This document shows positions 13,201 to 26,764 of a DNA stretch of 64,000 nt, piece after piece. Made by a program: the position numbers and the translations under genes. This stretch comes from Eopsaltria australis. Lineage: Eukaryota; Chordata; Aves; Passeriformes; Petroicidae. A model generated the notes under the pieces. That model searched no databases. It had not been told where the DNA came from and worked only from the letters and a program-made list of their open reading frames with translations. Location of the stretch: positions 310,001-374,000 of the forward strand of contig JAVTVJ010000979.1 in NCBI GenBank assembly GCA_034509425.1. Direction: 5' to 3'. Position 1 is the first letter of the stretch. Every line of letters begins with the position of its first letter.

Positions 13201-14797
13201 TTTGTGATAACTTTTTCTGTTAGAAGGAATGGTTTCTTTAGCTTCTATGCAACTTCTTCAAAAATAAAATTACTCTAGCTTTTTTTAGAAATGGATAGCC
13301 TATTAATATTTTTGCCAATGTTTTTAGAAAGAAGACAGCTATTATTTCAGAAAATCCTACTTATCCTTAATGAAAATTACAATGAAGTTATAGGGGTAGC
13401 TATCATGAATTTTGCAATAAAGAAAAAAAGATACAGTTTTTATCTATGTGAAATTCTGGGGATTATATGGTAGAAATTGATATTTCAAAGTAATTGATAC
13501 AGGAAAACATGTTTTCCTTATTAGAACAGAGTTTGTATTTGGTTTGGCTTTTGTGGAAAATCATCTTTAATTGATGAATTGCTTGTTAGGGAATAATTGT
13601 ACCCATTCTTTACATTTAGGCTAATCTAACTCAAGTGAGTATTCTCTGTAGAGATTAGCGTAGCTCTTGTTGTGTGTAAAAGAAGATATGTGTGCATTTA
13701 GAGACAACAGGCCAACACAGCACTTAAATTTATGTTTTAAAAATTTGAGCTTTAAATACGTACTCCAGATCAGACTTGTGTGGGTAAATGCAGTCTGCTT
13801 TATTACTGCTATGGCATACTTATAGCCACCTGGAATCCCAGCTGGGAAAGTTGTCACACAGCATAATTCAGAATGCCCCTGGTGGAAGGATTATTATGTT
13901 CTGTTCTATTGCATAGACTTCTAGGCTCTTTTATTGAATCTAACATAATAGGAGAATATGTTTCTGAAGTAGACGTCTTTGATATGTATGAAAACAAAGC
14001 ACAGACCTATTCAAAACTTGACAAAACTATTAATTTTGATTCTGTTTAAAGGTTTACAACATTTTTATTAGTTTAAGTGCTTTGAAATTTCTATAAAAAA
14101 CTTCACCTCATGTTGTGTCTAGTAAGTTTAATATTGTCCTGGTTACTCCTTCTCCAGGTATGCCTTCATTTTGCTGAGTGGATATGGATCAAATAAATAG
14201 TATAATACAGAAATGACTGAAAAAAGGATATGTCACCTTATAATATTTCCCCTCCTTAAATTTAAATATCACAAAATTTTAATAGATATTAAAACTAGTT
14301 GAATGCTGTAGACATACATTTTTTAAAGGCAACAGCTCATTGTTATTTCTAAATACAATCATATCATCCTGACAAAAGATTTCATTCCTTTTGCTAATGC
14401 TGTGGAATGACAGCCAATTTTAACCTCTCTGTAGAACTCTCTCTGACAAATCCATTAGAATCACTGCTGCGATGCTTTTAAAGGTGTATTTCTAGCCAAC
14501 CAATCACTCTGTATCTTCAGATGGAAATTATCAGAATGATTTAATTTGAATATGGACTCTCCCCAGCTAATGCTGCCTGTCAGAACTGCTGGACAAGCAA
14601 GTACTTTCAGCTTAATGACTGCAGCTGTGGTCCACCTCAACAGCTGGCTGCTGGCAGCACCTGCTTCACTTGAGACAGTGTCTGCATTGAACTTGGTAAG
14701 GGAATGCACACTGAGTAACTAAAAAAAGCCTGAAACCACCTGGTAAATTTTTTATTATTGCAGCTTATACTGTTTCACTAATTTGACATAGTCTTCT
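10251..14797. other. AT-rich unique-looking DNA, no gene seen
   Basis: No recognised repeat or exon. Frames of 78-111 codons near 11.1, 12.0, 13.6 and 14.5 kb overlap on opposite strands and have no recognisable features. Confidence 0.55.
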
Positions 14798-15600
14798 ATG
14801 GAAATGAAGCATCATGGTGACTTAGGAAACGTCCTGAAGTCTGAAAAAAACAAAAATCATGCAAATCTTCAAGGGCAAGAGGGAAGATGCAGCCAACTAC
14901 ATGCTGGCCAATTTCACTGTCATGTTGGGGAAGGTGGTAGAGCAGGGCTGCAGATGGGATCAAGGGTTCTGCTTCCTGGGGAAATCCATAGTGGAAGCAG
15001 CCCCAGCTGGCACCAAGCTTCAAGCCTTGGCAGGGTCCTGCTTCCACAGCTGCACTGCATGGCCATTGCCCTGTGGGGCCAGATGATGACTCTCCTCCCT
15101 GAGAGTTGTTCTTTCCCATTTTCCTTCCCCAGACCAATATTCCCTGCGGGATCCACACCATGTCTCTGTGGGGACAAGTTTGCCAGCCTCATCTTCCACT
15201 TCATCTTCTCCATCCTGCAGCCAGGGGAAGCAGTTGGAGAATGGGCTCGGAACAGCCTCTCTCCTATTCCCCTATGTGTGTGCCTGCAAACTGTGCCCTG
15301 TGCTGAGCACACACAGAGCTACATGAACCCCAAGCAGAAGCCTCAGCTCCAGAAAGGCCATGTTTGACATCCCATCCAAAAGAAAGCGTGAGGTCCTTGC
15401 AAAGGTCACAAAACTCAGTAGAGGAGAGGCCCTACTTGGAAGTTTCATCTGGTCCTCCTCTGGTCACAAAATGGTGAGTGAGGAATGGCTCTTGCCTCCT
15501 ACCAAGCCCCTTATGGCACCCAGTACTTCTGCAGCATCCAGACAGTACTAGCCCAGCCCTCAGAACCCCCAGACAACACAGGGCACAGAAGAGGCAAGGG
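14798..15600. other. GC-rich patch, unidentified; possible decayed retrocopy or repeat
   Basis: Base composition rises sharply here and overlapping open frames appear on both strands: 189 codons plus (14798-15367), 130 codons minus (14920-15312) and 121 codons minus (14796-15161). One plus frame (14859-15086) has a plausible helical protein-like composition, but it closes and the reading would have to jump frame repeatedly to continue. That is what a broken processed pseudogene or an old GC-rich repeat would look like. I do not recognise the parent protein. There is no clear poly(A) tail or flanking duplication. A conserved exon is possible but no convincing splice pair stands out. Confidence 0.35.
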
Positions 15601-18600
15601 TGGTTCTCAACCCCACTGATTTTAAACCGATCTTAAAAGATTTTTTTTGTCTCAGACCAATGGATTGATTTGTGTTTGTAGATACTTTCTTCCAACCAGT
15701 CAAAAAACCCTTGTATCTCAACAGTGTATTAAAAATTTCCTTTCTGTGGCCTGTTTCAAGAATTACAATTTTTTTAGACGGACTAACACACAAATAATAG
15801 GGGTAAATTCGTTTCAAGTTTCTATCTTAAAATACAATAAAAATTAAAGGGAAGAACATGAAGGGTGTACTATGGTAAATATATACGAAGCAGCCTTGGA
15901 TTCTCTTAATATTACCTTTAATGCTGCAACTATCTATAAGTAACTTTAGCCAAAACTCACACAGATATTTTATTTACAATGAGAGAGGCATTTAGGTGAA
16001 AACAAATGAGACTCCAAAAAATACAAAATCCTTAAGCAACAACAGCATCACTGTCAACTTCCCATAAAACTCTTTCTAAATTCTGCTTCCCTGATCATCT
16101 CTGATTCTGACACAATGGTTAGTAATTTTTCATCTTCACAGAGGTAGGTTAAAAGTACCAAAAATGTGTAGTAAATGTAACAGCTCAAGGGTGTAACACT
16201 GCCCTCGTACACTCACACAATTTATGTTCCATATTATTTTGAAAGGACAGATGGCACTACAAGTGAGCTGCATTCTTGTGTTCATAACCTTCAGTGCTAG
16301 TGTCCTGGTTGAGAAGAAGACTTCTGTGATGTGTATCATTCAGTTGTGACAGCCCCTAAGTAGCACTCATAACTGAACTGTCATGCACTATTTAGTATTA
16401 GGGCGGGATAGAAAATGACTTGGTGGGAGGGTTAGTCCCAAACACTTTGCTAAAGAAGATTGCTACAGTCCATTAGCTGCAAGCAGCTCAGCAGCTGAAG
16501 AAAGCCCTGCACAGAGTCACATATTAACTCTGTACAGCTATATATACTGCATAGCATGTGTATGGTTGTATTACTGATAAGGGATTATAGGCTAAGTGGA
16601 AATGAAATAGCAAATCTTTTTTAGATGCACAGATGCTTTATATTTATGGAGCTCTAGTATTTGATGCGCTTCTATATTAAGATGATTAAGGATGCATTTT
16701 TAAAAGTGATTTTGCATCTGAAGTTAGTTGAAATTTTAGCACCAATCACCAAAATTTCAGAAAATATTTCTTACTTCTGCTTCCAGTTCTAAGCAACCTG
16801 AGTGATGCAGGTACAGCAAGAGAAGTGCAAATTTCAATGAGTAAACACAGCATGAGTAATGTTTAGCTAAAAGCCATAACAAAGTAATTGCAAACAGCCC
16901 ACAGGTCACAGATAACTTATCAAATGGGTTAGCATTTATTTAAAGTTAGGAAAAAAAGTTGTGATGAATTGGGATTGGTTTGCAAAAAGTCAGATGAATT
17001 AGTTGGTTTATTTTCTAGTGAGCCATGGGACTACTAGGTGAAAGTCTGCAACAGGATTTTTCCTTCTTCTCTTGTAGAGGGTATTCCTCCTACCTTTTCC
17101 TTTGCTTCCTAATTAGCAGAAGTGAGCAGATAAGTCAGCCTGACTATATGGAATAATGGGGTGTCCTTTTACTTTAACCAATTACATAGTTATTTACCTC
17201 AGGTAAAAGCCTTTAATGACATTAATCCCTATGTTTCACAACAGTTAAAGTTTGTAAGGTGAAAACAAAATAAATTTTGATTTTCTGTCTTTTCTGATAA
17301 CTGCATATCACAGGCAGAAATGGGATTCCCTTTATGTTAAACAAATTAGCAAAAAAGTACACTTCCACTCATTTTGTACATGTATAAATAAAGAAGTTTG
17401 GATGAAAGTGATTTTTGGCTTGTTTTGTTTTTAGTTCTGTTTTCTACAAGTTTGATGCTAACCTGCTGTAATGCCTTGACTAGGTATGTGTCCTTCTAGT
17501 AGTCTTTCAAGATCACATAGTCTTTAATATATACAGTGAAGAATGAAATTCTGAAATCTTGAAGAGGTATAGATCATTACATATTTCTAATCAGGATGTT
17601 TACTTGTTAAATTTGAAACATTATTAAACTGTATATGCAGGGGGAAAGAAAAAAGGCTAGCTGCCAAATTAACATAATTCTAAAAATACCTACAAGGTGC
17701 AAGTTTTCATCCCAAGCCCCTGAATATTTCTGCCTTAGAACTCAAGTCACTTTTATGTTATTGTCTTTATAACAAACATCTCTAATTTTTTCACTTGTTT
17801 AATCAGTTTTAAATATGCACTAATACTAATTCCAATCACAAGTGCTTAATACTGAATAGATATGAATACATATTTATAAGGTCAGTGATAGGACAAAGGG
17901 GCACAAAAAATGCAGAAGTCACACATGTATGATATATTATGGTTTCCTAGGTGCAAAGTGAAAACATATTTTAGCAAGATTTTTTCTACTTCATTTTGTT
18001 AACTACTGATTTAAAATGATTGGTTTAAGCACATTGGAAATAAAGTGAATTTTGCATGGACTTATTTCAGTCAAAACTGATATATATGTATCCTCTCTAT
18101 TCTTGTGGAATTAGATCCTAAATCTCTTCTTAGGATAGGGATCTTCAAAAACTGAAAGTCAGTTGCCAGTCTTCAAAATTCCTGAGTTGTTTGTGGCTGT
18201 GTGAAGAGGAAAGGGTGAACAGAACAGTAAATCCTGGCTCAGTGAACCTAAGGTAAAACTGTGATTTATTTTTGTCTAAAGTATTGCTTAAATTACTGTA
18301 ATATAAATATGAGAAAAATATGGTCCTTCATTCTTTGGGAATATGTTCCTTGTAGTATACCTATATCGTTGACTTCCAAGTTTCTCCTTTTATGGGCAAG
18401 AATCTAATTGGTGATTTCCAAACAATAGATATACTGTCTGGTAAAAGTTGGGCTATCTTTAATTATCCTATGTTTACATTTTAAAATGTGATAATTGTTC
18501 CATGTGACCAACTCTGCTCCAATTTGTCCCACGTACTACTTCTGTTTCCACATTATGTGACCAATGAATGAAGTCTTTTAAAAGGAAGACTTAATAGTGT

Positions 18601-19577
18601 TAAACAGTACTTCACAGCCCCCATGAAACAGAAAAATATAATAAATGACATTGCACTCTTATTTCATCCTCATTCTAAGAATCTTACAGCACTTCAGAAC
18701 ATTTAATTGTATTTTACATGGGGCTTCTACAGTGAAATTTCTTGCCTAAAGTCATACAGGAAGTGTATGGTGGAACTGCAAGTCTCATGCTTTTGAAATG
18801 TCACCCAAGCTGCAGTCTTTTGAAAAGTTGCCCTTGTTGAAACACGAAAAAGTTGTAAGAAAGCCTTAATGCAAACAGGGCTATTGTTGCTCTTCTTTAC
18901 AAAGATCTTATTTTTTTCACTTACCTTGGTCAGAATTTGTGAAGTTCCTTCATCTTGTTCTGTTTGACTGAATTTATTTCACTTTCTTCCCCACTTTTTG
19001 TAAAATGTTCTATATTAACACTTTTGCTCCTTCAAGCAACACTTTTCTTTATGTCGACTCTCTACTCTCTCATGCATTTTCTTTTTTTTTACTCAGCCTG
19101 GCTTTTGACCAGTTTACCTTCTCTGTTGTAGCATTAGTTGTGTACTTCCTAGTTATGTCTTCTTTCAGCTTTCTTGCACTCCAACAGAAGGGTACACTTG
19201 ACCTCATCTTCCTTAAACACTGCTTGGTCCTTCTTTCTACTTTAAGACAAATTCTTTCCGCATTACACACTGAGTTATCTTTTGAATCACTTTTTTTTTG
19301 TTGTTGTTTTGCCAGTGATAGTTTTTAAAAGCTTTTGCTAAGGAAAGTAAAAGTCAGATTGTCATAGAATATTTCCATCCAAGCTTAAAAAGTTGCATAA
19401 TTTCATTTGGAGCCTTTCCTTTTACTAAAAGGTGCCAATGTGGCACTTGTGAAAATGGAAATATTACCCTGAAACCCAGTCACCTACATATTTAAGAAAT
19501 GATTTTACACAGACTTCCATTGCACTTGGTTTCTCACATTTTTTGGGTTTAATATACCAGTAGTGGTGACTTCTTTT
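15601..19577. other. AT-rich unique-looking DNA, no gene seen
   Basis: No recognised element. A TATA-like 'gctatatatactgc' near 16535 has no LTR structure around it. The 107-codon plus frame at 19005-19328 is T-rich and hydrophobic by composition and is probably chance. Confidence 0.55.
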
Positions 19578-20005
19578 CATAGAATCATAGACTCATAAAG
19601 GCTGGAAAAGACCTTTAAAATCATTAAGTGCAACCTTTGATCCAATGCCACCATGTCAACTAAACCACAGCTCTAAGTCCCACATCCAGTCACAGTTCCA
19701 GGAATGGTGACGCCACCACTTCCCCGGGGAGCCTGTTCCAACATTCAACCACCCTTTCAGTGAAGAAATTCTTCCTCATGTCCAGCCTGAACCTCTCCTG
19801 GCACAGCTTGAGTCCATTTCCTCTTATCCTGTCATCAGTTGTTGGGATAAGAGCTTGACCCTGACATGGCCTCACCTTCCTCTTACAGAGTTGCAGAGAG
19901 CAATAAGATCTACTCTGAGCCTCCTGTTTTCCAGGCTAAATAACTTCAGCTCCCTCAGCTGCTCCTCACTCAACTTATTCTCTAGACCCTTAACCAGCTT
20001 TTTTT
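19578..20005 (-). mobile_element. CR1 LINE 3' fragment including ORF2 C-terminus
   Basis: The plus strand begins with the inverted CR1 terminal repeat 'catagaatcatagactcat' and continues 'aaggctggaaaagacct'. It later contains 'gcctgttccaacattcaacc', 'gaaattcttcctcatgtcc' and 'caggctaaataacttcagct'. The minus-strand frame at 19690-19875 reads as the C-terminus of CR1 ORF2, with the RxRGN...LxLCQ...[15 protein letters not shown]...WNRLPxEVV pattern. The frame is open for 61 codons, so the copy is only moderately old. It is 5'-truncated and includes no reverse-transcriptase core. Confidence 0.92.
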
Positions 20006-22633
20006 CCCTTTTTGTTTTCTTTCAGTTCACTTCTGCCTTTGGCTGATTCTCTTTGCAATTCAGTATTTTTTATGTCTTGACTTTTTAATGCTTTTCTTTT
20101 TTTAAGAACTTGTTTTGACAAACAAGTCATTATAATTGTCAATATCCCACTTCCTTGCACTTACAGAATTACTTCACATCAAAGGCCAGATAACTGAGGC
20201 AACTCCTCTTTATGTATTTTTTCATATCTTCAGTTTTGCTGCTTCAGTGTATACTCTGATAACTTCATTGAACTTCATATTTTTGTCCCTTGTTATTTTC
20301 CCTATCTTTTACCCCCTTCTTGTAGCTCATTCCCTCATCTGTATGTCTCTGCATATAATTTCTTTTTTCACAATAGCGTACAATTCCCTTTATTCCCCCT
20401 TTTTTTTCTTTCTCCTTGCTCTTTTTTCATCAGTGAAAGCCTGATCTGCTTTCTCCATTTTCTGCTCTTGCTATCAAAGCCCTTTCTACGGGAACAACCT
20501 GACCTCATAAATATTTTATCTGAATGTTCTCCAAGTAGAAAGAACATTGTGTACCAACAGATTAACCCATACCAAGACTATATTATCTTGTTATTTAGCT
20601 AAAAAAGTATGCAATTTCTCCTTTTATGCAAAGAGGTCATAATTGTTCTGTTCCACACTAGACAGACCTCTAAAGAATTTATTTTAGTTTTGCTTGCATT
20701 TTGAGACTTGCTAAACTCTTTAAGTGGCCAATGCTGTCTTTCTCTTTCAAACATTTGTTTCATCTCTCCTAAAGGAAAATGTCATGGAAAAAATATAAAA
20801 TACGATGTTCTAAATACCAATTTTTAAGGAGTAATGAAATAATTACTGAAGTAGAATAAAACAGCTTAGCGTATCTCAGTGATTTTAAAAAAAAGTGAAA
20901 TTGCCATTTTAGCTTTTTAATTGAAGGGAAAGATATCATGTAATGGAAACACTCAGAAATAAAGAACCTATAATCAAATTCTGAAAAAACTCCACCCATT
21001 TATATTTATTGATTAAATTTTGCCATATATTATAAGCAATTTGTGATAATGAACAGCAAGAAAATTTTCAAAAGTGCAGGAACCTAATGAAAAGCCATAA
21101 AACCACGTTTTTTCGCCGTTTTTGTTTTCACCTTGCTTGCACCATTTCAGCTCGCACCATTTTTACTCCTGAGTGACTGGTTCTGAGAGCCTGTGTGAAT
21201 GAGAGAAATACAAGCACAGATATAACCATACACCCAAAAGAACTCTACCTCCTTAATAGTGTGATTGTAATATCCTGAACCACTGGTGCATCATGAAGAA
21301 TCTGAATGAGAGAAAAAAATTATGGCTCAGTTGTTGATCTTCTGCCTAACCCCGGTCACAGTTATGATGGTTCAGTCTGTAGTGACTATATGTTTGTTGA
21401 ATTGCTTGTTGATATTAGTCATTGTCTTGGGTATGTATCTCCCATTATATTCTTAATTTAATTTTTCTTACATTTAATGATCATCCATGCCATCATAAAT
21501 CAGATAAGATTTAGGCAATATTTATTGTCTGAATGCAAAGTGAATATGTTTTAGACTTTCCTAACTTACATTTTAGTTCTCATCAGCTACAAATTTGTTA
21601 GGAACGGACCTATTCTTATTCCATAAGAATATTTTACCATCTTCAATTTGGCCATATAAGCAGATTAACTGTTGTCTTTAATCATTCTTTCATAATTAAT
21701 GAAATTCACTGGTAAGCAGCCTAAAGCTAAAATACATATTGGAATAATTAGGGTAAAATAAACTTCAGAAGGCTTAGAAACAAGTAAAATTAGATATTCT
21801 AAAATTGTCTAAACTCCAAATTTATTCTGTAATATAATATGTGAATGTTAAAATGCTTTCAGTACAGGCACTTCAGAATCTTAATATTTGTTCTTGCCTA
21901 TAGGAATGAAGGCGAAGGACATTGGTGAAAATATACCATTTAACATGTGCTTAGCTGCTATTAAATGGAATTGTTAACAATTAGATGCATCCCCTGGGCA
22001 ACACTGCTTTAACCTGAGAGGTTTGCACTAAGAAAATGGCATTGGAAATTGTCACTTGCCTGTTCATACCTCAGTACCATGATAGATACTGAAAAGAAAT
22101 GTCTGTTTTATAGACCCTCTCTCAGAGTAACAGGGCAAGAGAACGGGAGCAATAAGTAAGCTAAGAATAAAAGACATGACTCAAATGATGACATCCTCAG
22201 AATACACCCCATACACAATTTTAGAGTTTATGTTTCTGACTTGCTATGAAGGAGCTAAGTTACTTTAGAAGCAAGGTAAAATTGCTTGGGCAGTGATCAG
22301 TGCTTTACAGCTAGGCTGCTTCTAGTCCCAAGCAGATTAATTTAGAGTTAACATACACACACAACTCCTTCCCTCATCTTTGCAGTGTTCATTGTGGAAA
22401 TACTATCTTTGTCTAAACATTTGTGACTGTATGAATTCAGTTCTTCCAAAAGATTTACAGGTTAAGAAAAAATCACAAATGACGTGCTTACCTTCTGTTC
22501 CTGTCTTGTGAGCCTTAGTTTTGCTGAAAGGCAGGACATTTAGAGGCTGTCATTAATGCATCATTGGGCTTTTCTGTTCTCTCTTCCCTCCTGCAAACCA
22601 CAATGTAAGAGCAAGCCCTCCATTTTCTTGTTG

Positions 22634-22676
22634 ATTTTTTTTTGTTGTTGTTGTTGTTTTGTTTTTTTTTTTTTTT
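22634..22676. repeat. T-rich/(TTG)n low-complexity tract
   Basis: A run of T interrupted by (GTT) units and a 16-T block. Simple sequence. Confidence 0.9.
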
Positions 22677-23329
22677 GGTTCTTGTACATTTCCTAGTTAT
22701 CTGCTAAAAGCCTCAAGAACTGCTTAAAAATAAAAGAATAAACTTGCCTGTGCTGCCATAATTGTAACAAGTCAGAATTTTAGCTCCCTAAATGAGGTAA
22801 GCTACATACCCACTGAATTGTAGCTAAATGCAGGAAATGTGACTTTTAAAACAATTAATATATATCAGATGAGAGTCATGTATTGTATTTTCAGACAGCA
22901 TTTTTGCTGTCTAGTATTAGATGCCATAATTTCCCCAAGACAGATGTCATTCATAATGCAAATAGCATAACAAGAACATGAATGATAAGACCAAAACTGA
23001 GCTTTAGAGTAACATAGATAAAACTTGGGGTTTCTTTTCTGTAGCTTTTTTTAAGCTTAGGGCAAGCTGGAAAGGGGTCTTTCAAAATATGTTATCATTT
23101 TTCCAATCCCTCTATAAAGGAAAGGACAGCCTAGTAAGGTGGAGAAGCAGTTAAGGCATGATGAGTAGTAGTGTACTCAGTGAGTGAAAGGTGAAATGCT
23201 GAGGGTAAGTGACTGAGATACTCATGAAGTCCTTTGGATTCACAATGTGCCATTTTCTCACTCTGCACCTTCAGGTCTCAACAATAATTAAATAAAACAA
23301 CTAATTCCTCAGGTTATGTGTCCTCGGGG

Positions 23330-23376
23330 TTTTTTTTTTTTTTGTTTTTTTGTTTTTTTTTTTCTTTTTTTTTTTT
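23330..23376. repeat. Poly(T)-rich low-complexity tract
   Basis: 47 bases, almost all T with isolated G or C. On the minus strand this is an A-rich run. No retrocopy was recognised next to it. Confidence 0.9.
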
Positions 23377-25290
23377 CTGATTTAATGCAGACCTGAATTA
23401 ATCTCCCTTAACTTCCCAAAGTTTCCATAAGTTGATAATGGATTATTAGTTGTAGTCATTTCTTGCAAATAGGCCATCATCTGAGACGACCTGGGACAGG
23501 CTTGGGTGACCGGTTTCAGAATCTTTTCATTGTAAGGGCTCTTGCCCTGGGAAATGCAGGGCAAAACACTAAATTGGCAATGACTCTTTTGTACAAAAGC
23601 CAGTCAGCAGCAGTGGCAGCTGCACAAAAGCTAGTAATGGCTTATTACAGAGTTTGGAGAAAACGGTATTGCTTGAGAACTGTGTTGCTGTACAACAATA
23701 AGGGCAGACAGAAAACATTTAATAGGATTATTTTGTTTTCTTCAGTAGCAGGCTTGAAAAACTTGGAAATGTTTTGCCAGATAATGTTTTATACATTCAT
23801 GAATGTGTTTTGGGGGATGCAATCACAAAATATTGTCAGGCAGTTTGGCACAAATCTGGGAAATAAATTTGAATGCTTTGCCAGGCTTAAACTAAAGACT
23901 TCTCCAAGCTTCCCTTTTCTCTAACCAGCTACATAGTAGTGGGAATATGGCCACTTCAATACTGAAGGTAAAAAGATATATCACCATTAGTATTGCTCCC
24001 TTGCATGCCTCAGTTACAGAAATGTCATATCTGAATTGTGATATTCTGATGAATTTTCTTTAACTTTCTGTACCCTATGGAGCTGAACTATTAATGTGTA
24101 TGATGCAGCATTCCTGTATGACAACTGGAATATTGCTTTAGTAACATTCAGGGAAAACCCTTCCAACCACTTTGTCCACCTTTCTTTCACTTGTTCCTGT
24201 CATATTACATTAATTCCTAGTCCTCACTGTATCAGACTACATGCTCACTTTTTAGTCATCTTTTTTTTTTCTTGTCTGTATTCTCCCCAGAATGCTCCCC
24301 ATTCTGCCTAAGAACTCTCTTTCTTCTCAGTGGCTGGCTAGTATTTTCCTTTTTTTTTTTTTTTTTAAACATATTTATCATTGTCTTTGAACATTTCTGT
24401 GAGTATTTCTTGGTACTTGCTAGACTTGGAGGTTCCAACATTGTTTCAGTGATATTAAAGGCTTGGCTGAAAGGAGTTTGCAGCAGCATTTTGTGTTGCT
24501 CACAGGCAATATATGCACAGTCTGGCAGGTATACAGAGTCTGGACTGAATGTTGATATGGATAGTTTTGTTGATATGGATATGCTGATATGGATATTTCA
24601 GAAGCCTCACAGGTAAAGTTTATGAAAGTGGCCATTCCCAGAAGAGTTTATTTTATTGATTATTAACATTTCATTATTTTCTTAGTAGTGCTTACATATC
24701 AGTTTAGGTTCTGCAGCAACATTTCTGTCTGCATAGGACAAGGAAAGGAATTATTATGTTATTGAGATGTCTACCTTCACAAATGAAAATGAAGACAATC
24801 ATTTTTACTCACCCTCCACTAGGAACTCATCTGTCAGGAACTAATTCCTTTGACTTCTTACTATGAGCAGTTATTTTTTTCTCTTTCAAGTAATCGCCAG
24901 ATGACACTTTCATTTCAAAAGCTGCTCTCCAGTGCATGTGGCTGTGTTGCAAATAAAGCACACATCACTTGCTGTATTAATGATAATGTTAGATATTTCT
25001 AATTTAAGGGACACATCAGCAGTAGTAATTGCAAGTCAGCTCCTTCTAAGTATAGATCAGTCCTAAATTATTCTGTGAAGAAAGGACAATGCTTGAAATA
25101 TTCCATCCTGCTTACCAGGTACAGGGGAAAGCAGTTGGATAGACTCTTGGTGGTACATGGAAGAGACAGCAGAGTTCTGAGAAGGTTCAGTAAAAAGCAA
25201 CTTTTACATGCAAACCTTAGAGCATCCAGGAAAAATAAAGCACTTGGCAGGGCTTGGGCTGGATTTTTTGATCAGGCTTAAAATATATGC

Positions 25291-25355
25291 TGAGAAGAAG
25301 GCAAGAGGGGAGTGGAGAGAAGAAGGGAGAAGAAGGAGAGAGGGAGAACAAGACG
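25291..25355. repeat. Purine-rich (GA)-biased tract
   Basis: Almost entirely A and G on the plus strand with repeated GAAG/GGAGA units. Low complexity; it accounts for the Glu/Arg-rich frame crossing it. Confidence 0.8.
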
Positions 25356-26412
25356 GTCTCCAGCTGCAAGAGTACCAGATGTACCATACGGGCAAAGGGA
25401 GGGTAGGCATAGAATGGACCATTTTCTCACATTTTCCTGACCTTTGATTTCTCATCCTTCACTTCAAGTAAATGTTGCTGGAATGATGACGGGAATAGGA
25501 TATATGAGACACGTAAGGGGAAAAAAGTGTTTTGGGTGTCTTCCCTCTGTGCTGGGATGAAAAGTGAGCGGAGCTTTCTTTCCCTTGTTCCCTGCTTTGT
25601 GCACTGGTGAGGGCTCAACTGAACTTTCTTCTGAAGCCTAAAATGTAAACTCCAAGGATAGCCTTGGATTGGCCTTTTAAGAGTATTTTGTTTTTTCCCT
25701 TAACTATGTCTTTTATTTATTTATGGAGCTCTATGTGCATGGATGAAAATGGGGGAAGTTTTATGGCACCTTCCTGACCAGGATTTTCATTTACTAAGTT
25801 ACCAAGGTCCATACTTAAACTACTAAATTCTACTGAACTTTTCTGATTCAGTTTCTGAGACTATAATGCTGTCTTGAATGTAATTTGGGAAAGAATAGTG
25901 AATTTAGGGGAGGTTTGTACCACTGTTTTGAACAAAGTTTTAAGTTACATAATTAAGCAACACAGGAAAATGGAACCAAATGAGACAAGCTTGCAATTCT
26001 CAAAAGATATTTATTTAATAAAATCACAGCATTTTCTTTATTTCTTACCACTTAAATTCTGAGACTTTGCATAAAATTTGATGCTTGAAAATGTTTATCA
26101 TGTATTCATAGATAACAAAATCTTATGCACTGTATATTTTTATTATTGGATTGCTATACTTTTTCTGCAATATATTCGTCATAGAGTGTACACTCAATAG
26201 TCATTAAAACACAATACAAACTCAGTTTGACTCAGAATTTATTGTGAATCGGTTTTCTTGTTTATCATCTAAATACTTGCTTATCAGTTTTCAGGGTGTG
26301 TGGAATCTGCCCATGTGAATGCTGTAGTCATTAGCTATAGTGTTGCCTTTTCCCCCAGCCTGGAAAAGAAACTCGAGATCATTTTCGCAAGGAGGTAATA
26401 TAAAAGGGGATC

Positions 26413-26418
26413 TTTATT
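26413..26418 (-). terminator. LTR poly(A) signal AATAAA, minus strand
   Basis: AATAAA on the minus strand, positioned between the TATA box and the TG/CA terminus as in a normal R region. Confidence 0.5.
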
Positions 26419-26487
26419 TTGAAGGTCTTCAGGAGCAGTTATGGAAAGGTGTCCATAAAAGCCCACCCCCTCCAGGGGTGACTACAT

Positions 26488-26494
26488 ATTTATA
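26488..26494 (-). promoter_or_regulatory. TATA box of the 26.3-26.8 kb LTR
   Basis: TATAAAT on the minus strand, about 70 bp upstream of the AATAAA signal. Confidence 0.5.
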
Positions 26495-26764
26495 GCTTTT
26501 AGGAAATTAGCATAATTGATTAAAACCACCAATAAGGAGAACAAGTGGTGATTCAATTCCCCCCCAGCTCCAGTCCATCTTCTGGAGCCCCCCTCTCAGC
26601 ACCGGCTGTACTCTGTTTATGAAAATGCACCTCAGTTGTTCTTGGCCTTGGTTCTCAGGAAGAACCAAGATAGGACAGGGCCTTGCACCCCCCTGGGGCT
26701 TGGAGCTCTGGAATTTGTTTTGTCTTTCTGCTTAGGGAAAGGCCATGGAAAAGTACTGGAAAAC

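Larger units (their letters stand above)
20006..26340. other. AT-rich unique-looking DNA with T-rich tracts, no gene seen
   Basis: The stretch holds the T-rich tracts listed separately and a purine-rich run near 25.3 kb. The 153-codon plus frame at 23463-23924 starts on TTG, with its first ATG about 40 codons in, and has no recognisable domain. No RNA gene or supported exon is seen. Confidence 0.5.
26341..26764 (-). mobile_element. Probable solo LTR, minus strand
   Basis: On the minus strand the order is a TATAAAT box (plus 26488-26494), then AATAAA (plus TTTATT 26413-26418) about 70 bp downstream, then a U5-like part ending AAAAGGCAACA at 26341. This is typical LTR order. C-rich and G-rich blocks set it off from its surroundings. 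The lower end TG at 26341 is convincing. The upper end is uncertain: CA at 26745 (GGCCTTTCCC resembling the other terminus) or near 26764. TAGCTAT occurs at 26332-26338 and 26765-26771 and may reflect a target duplication with eroded ends. No internal retroviral sequence adjoins. Confidence 0.65.
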
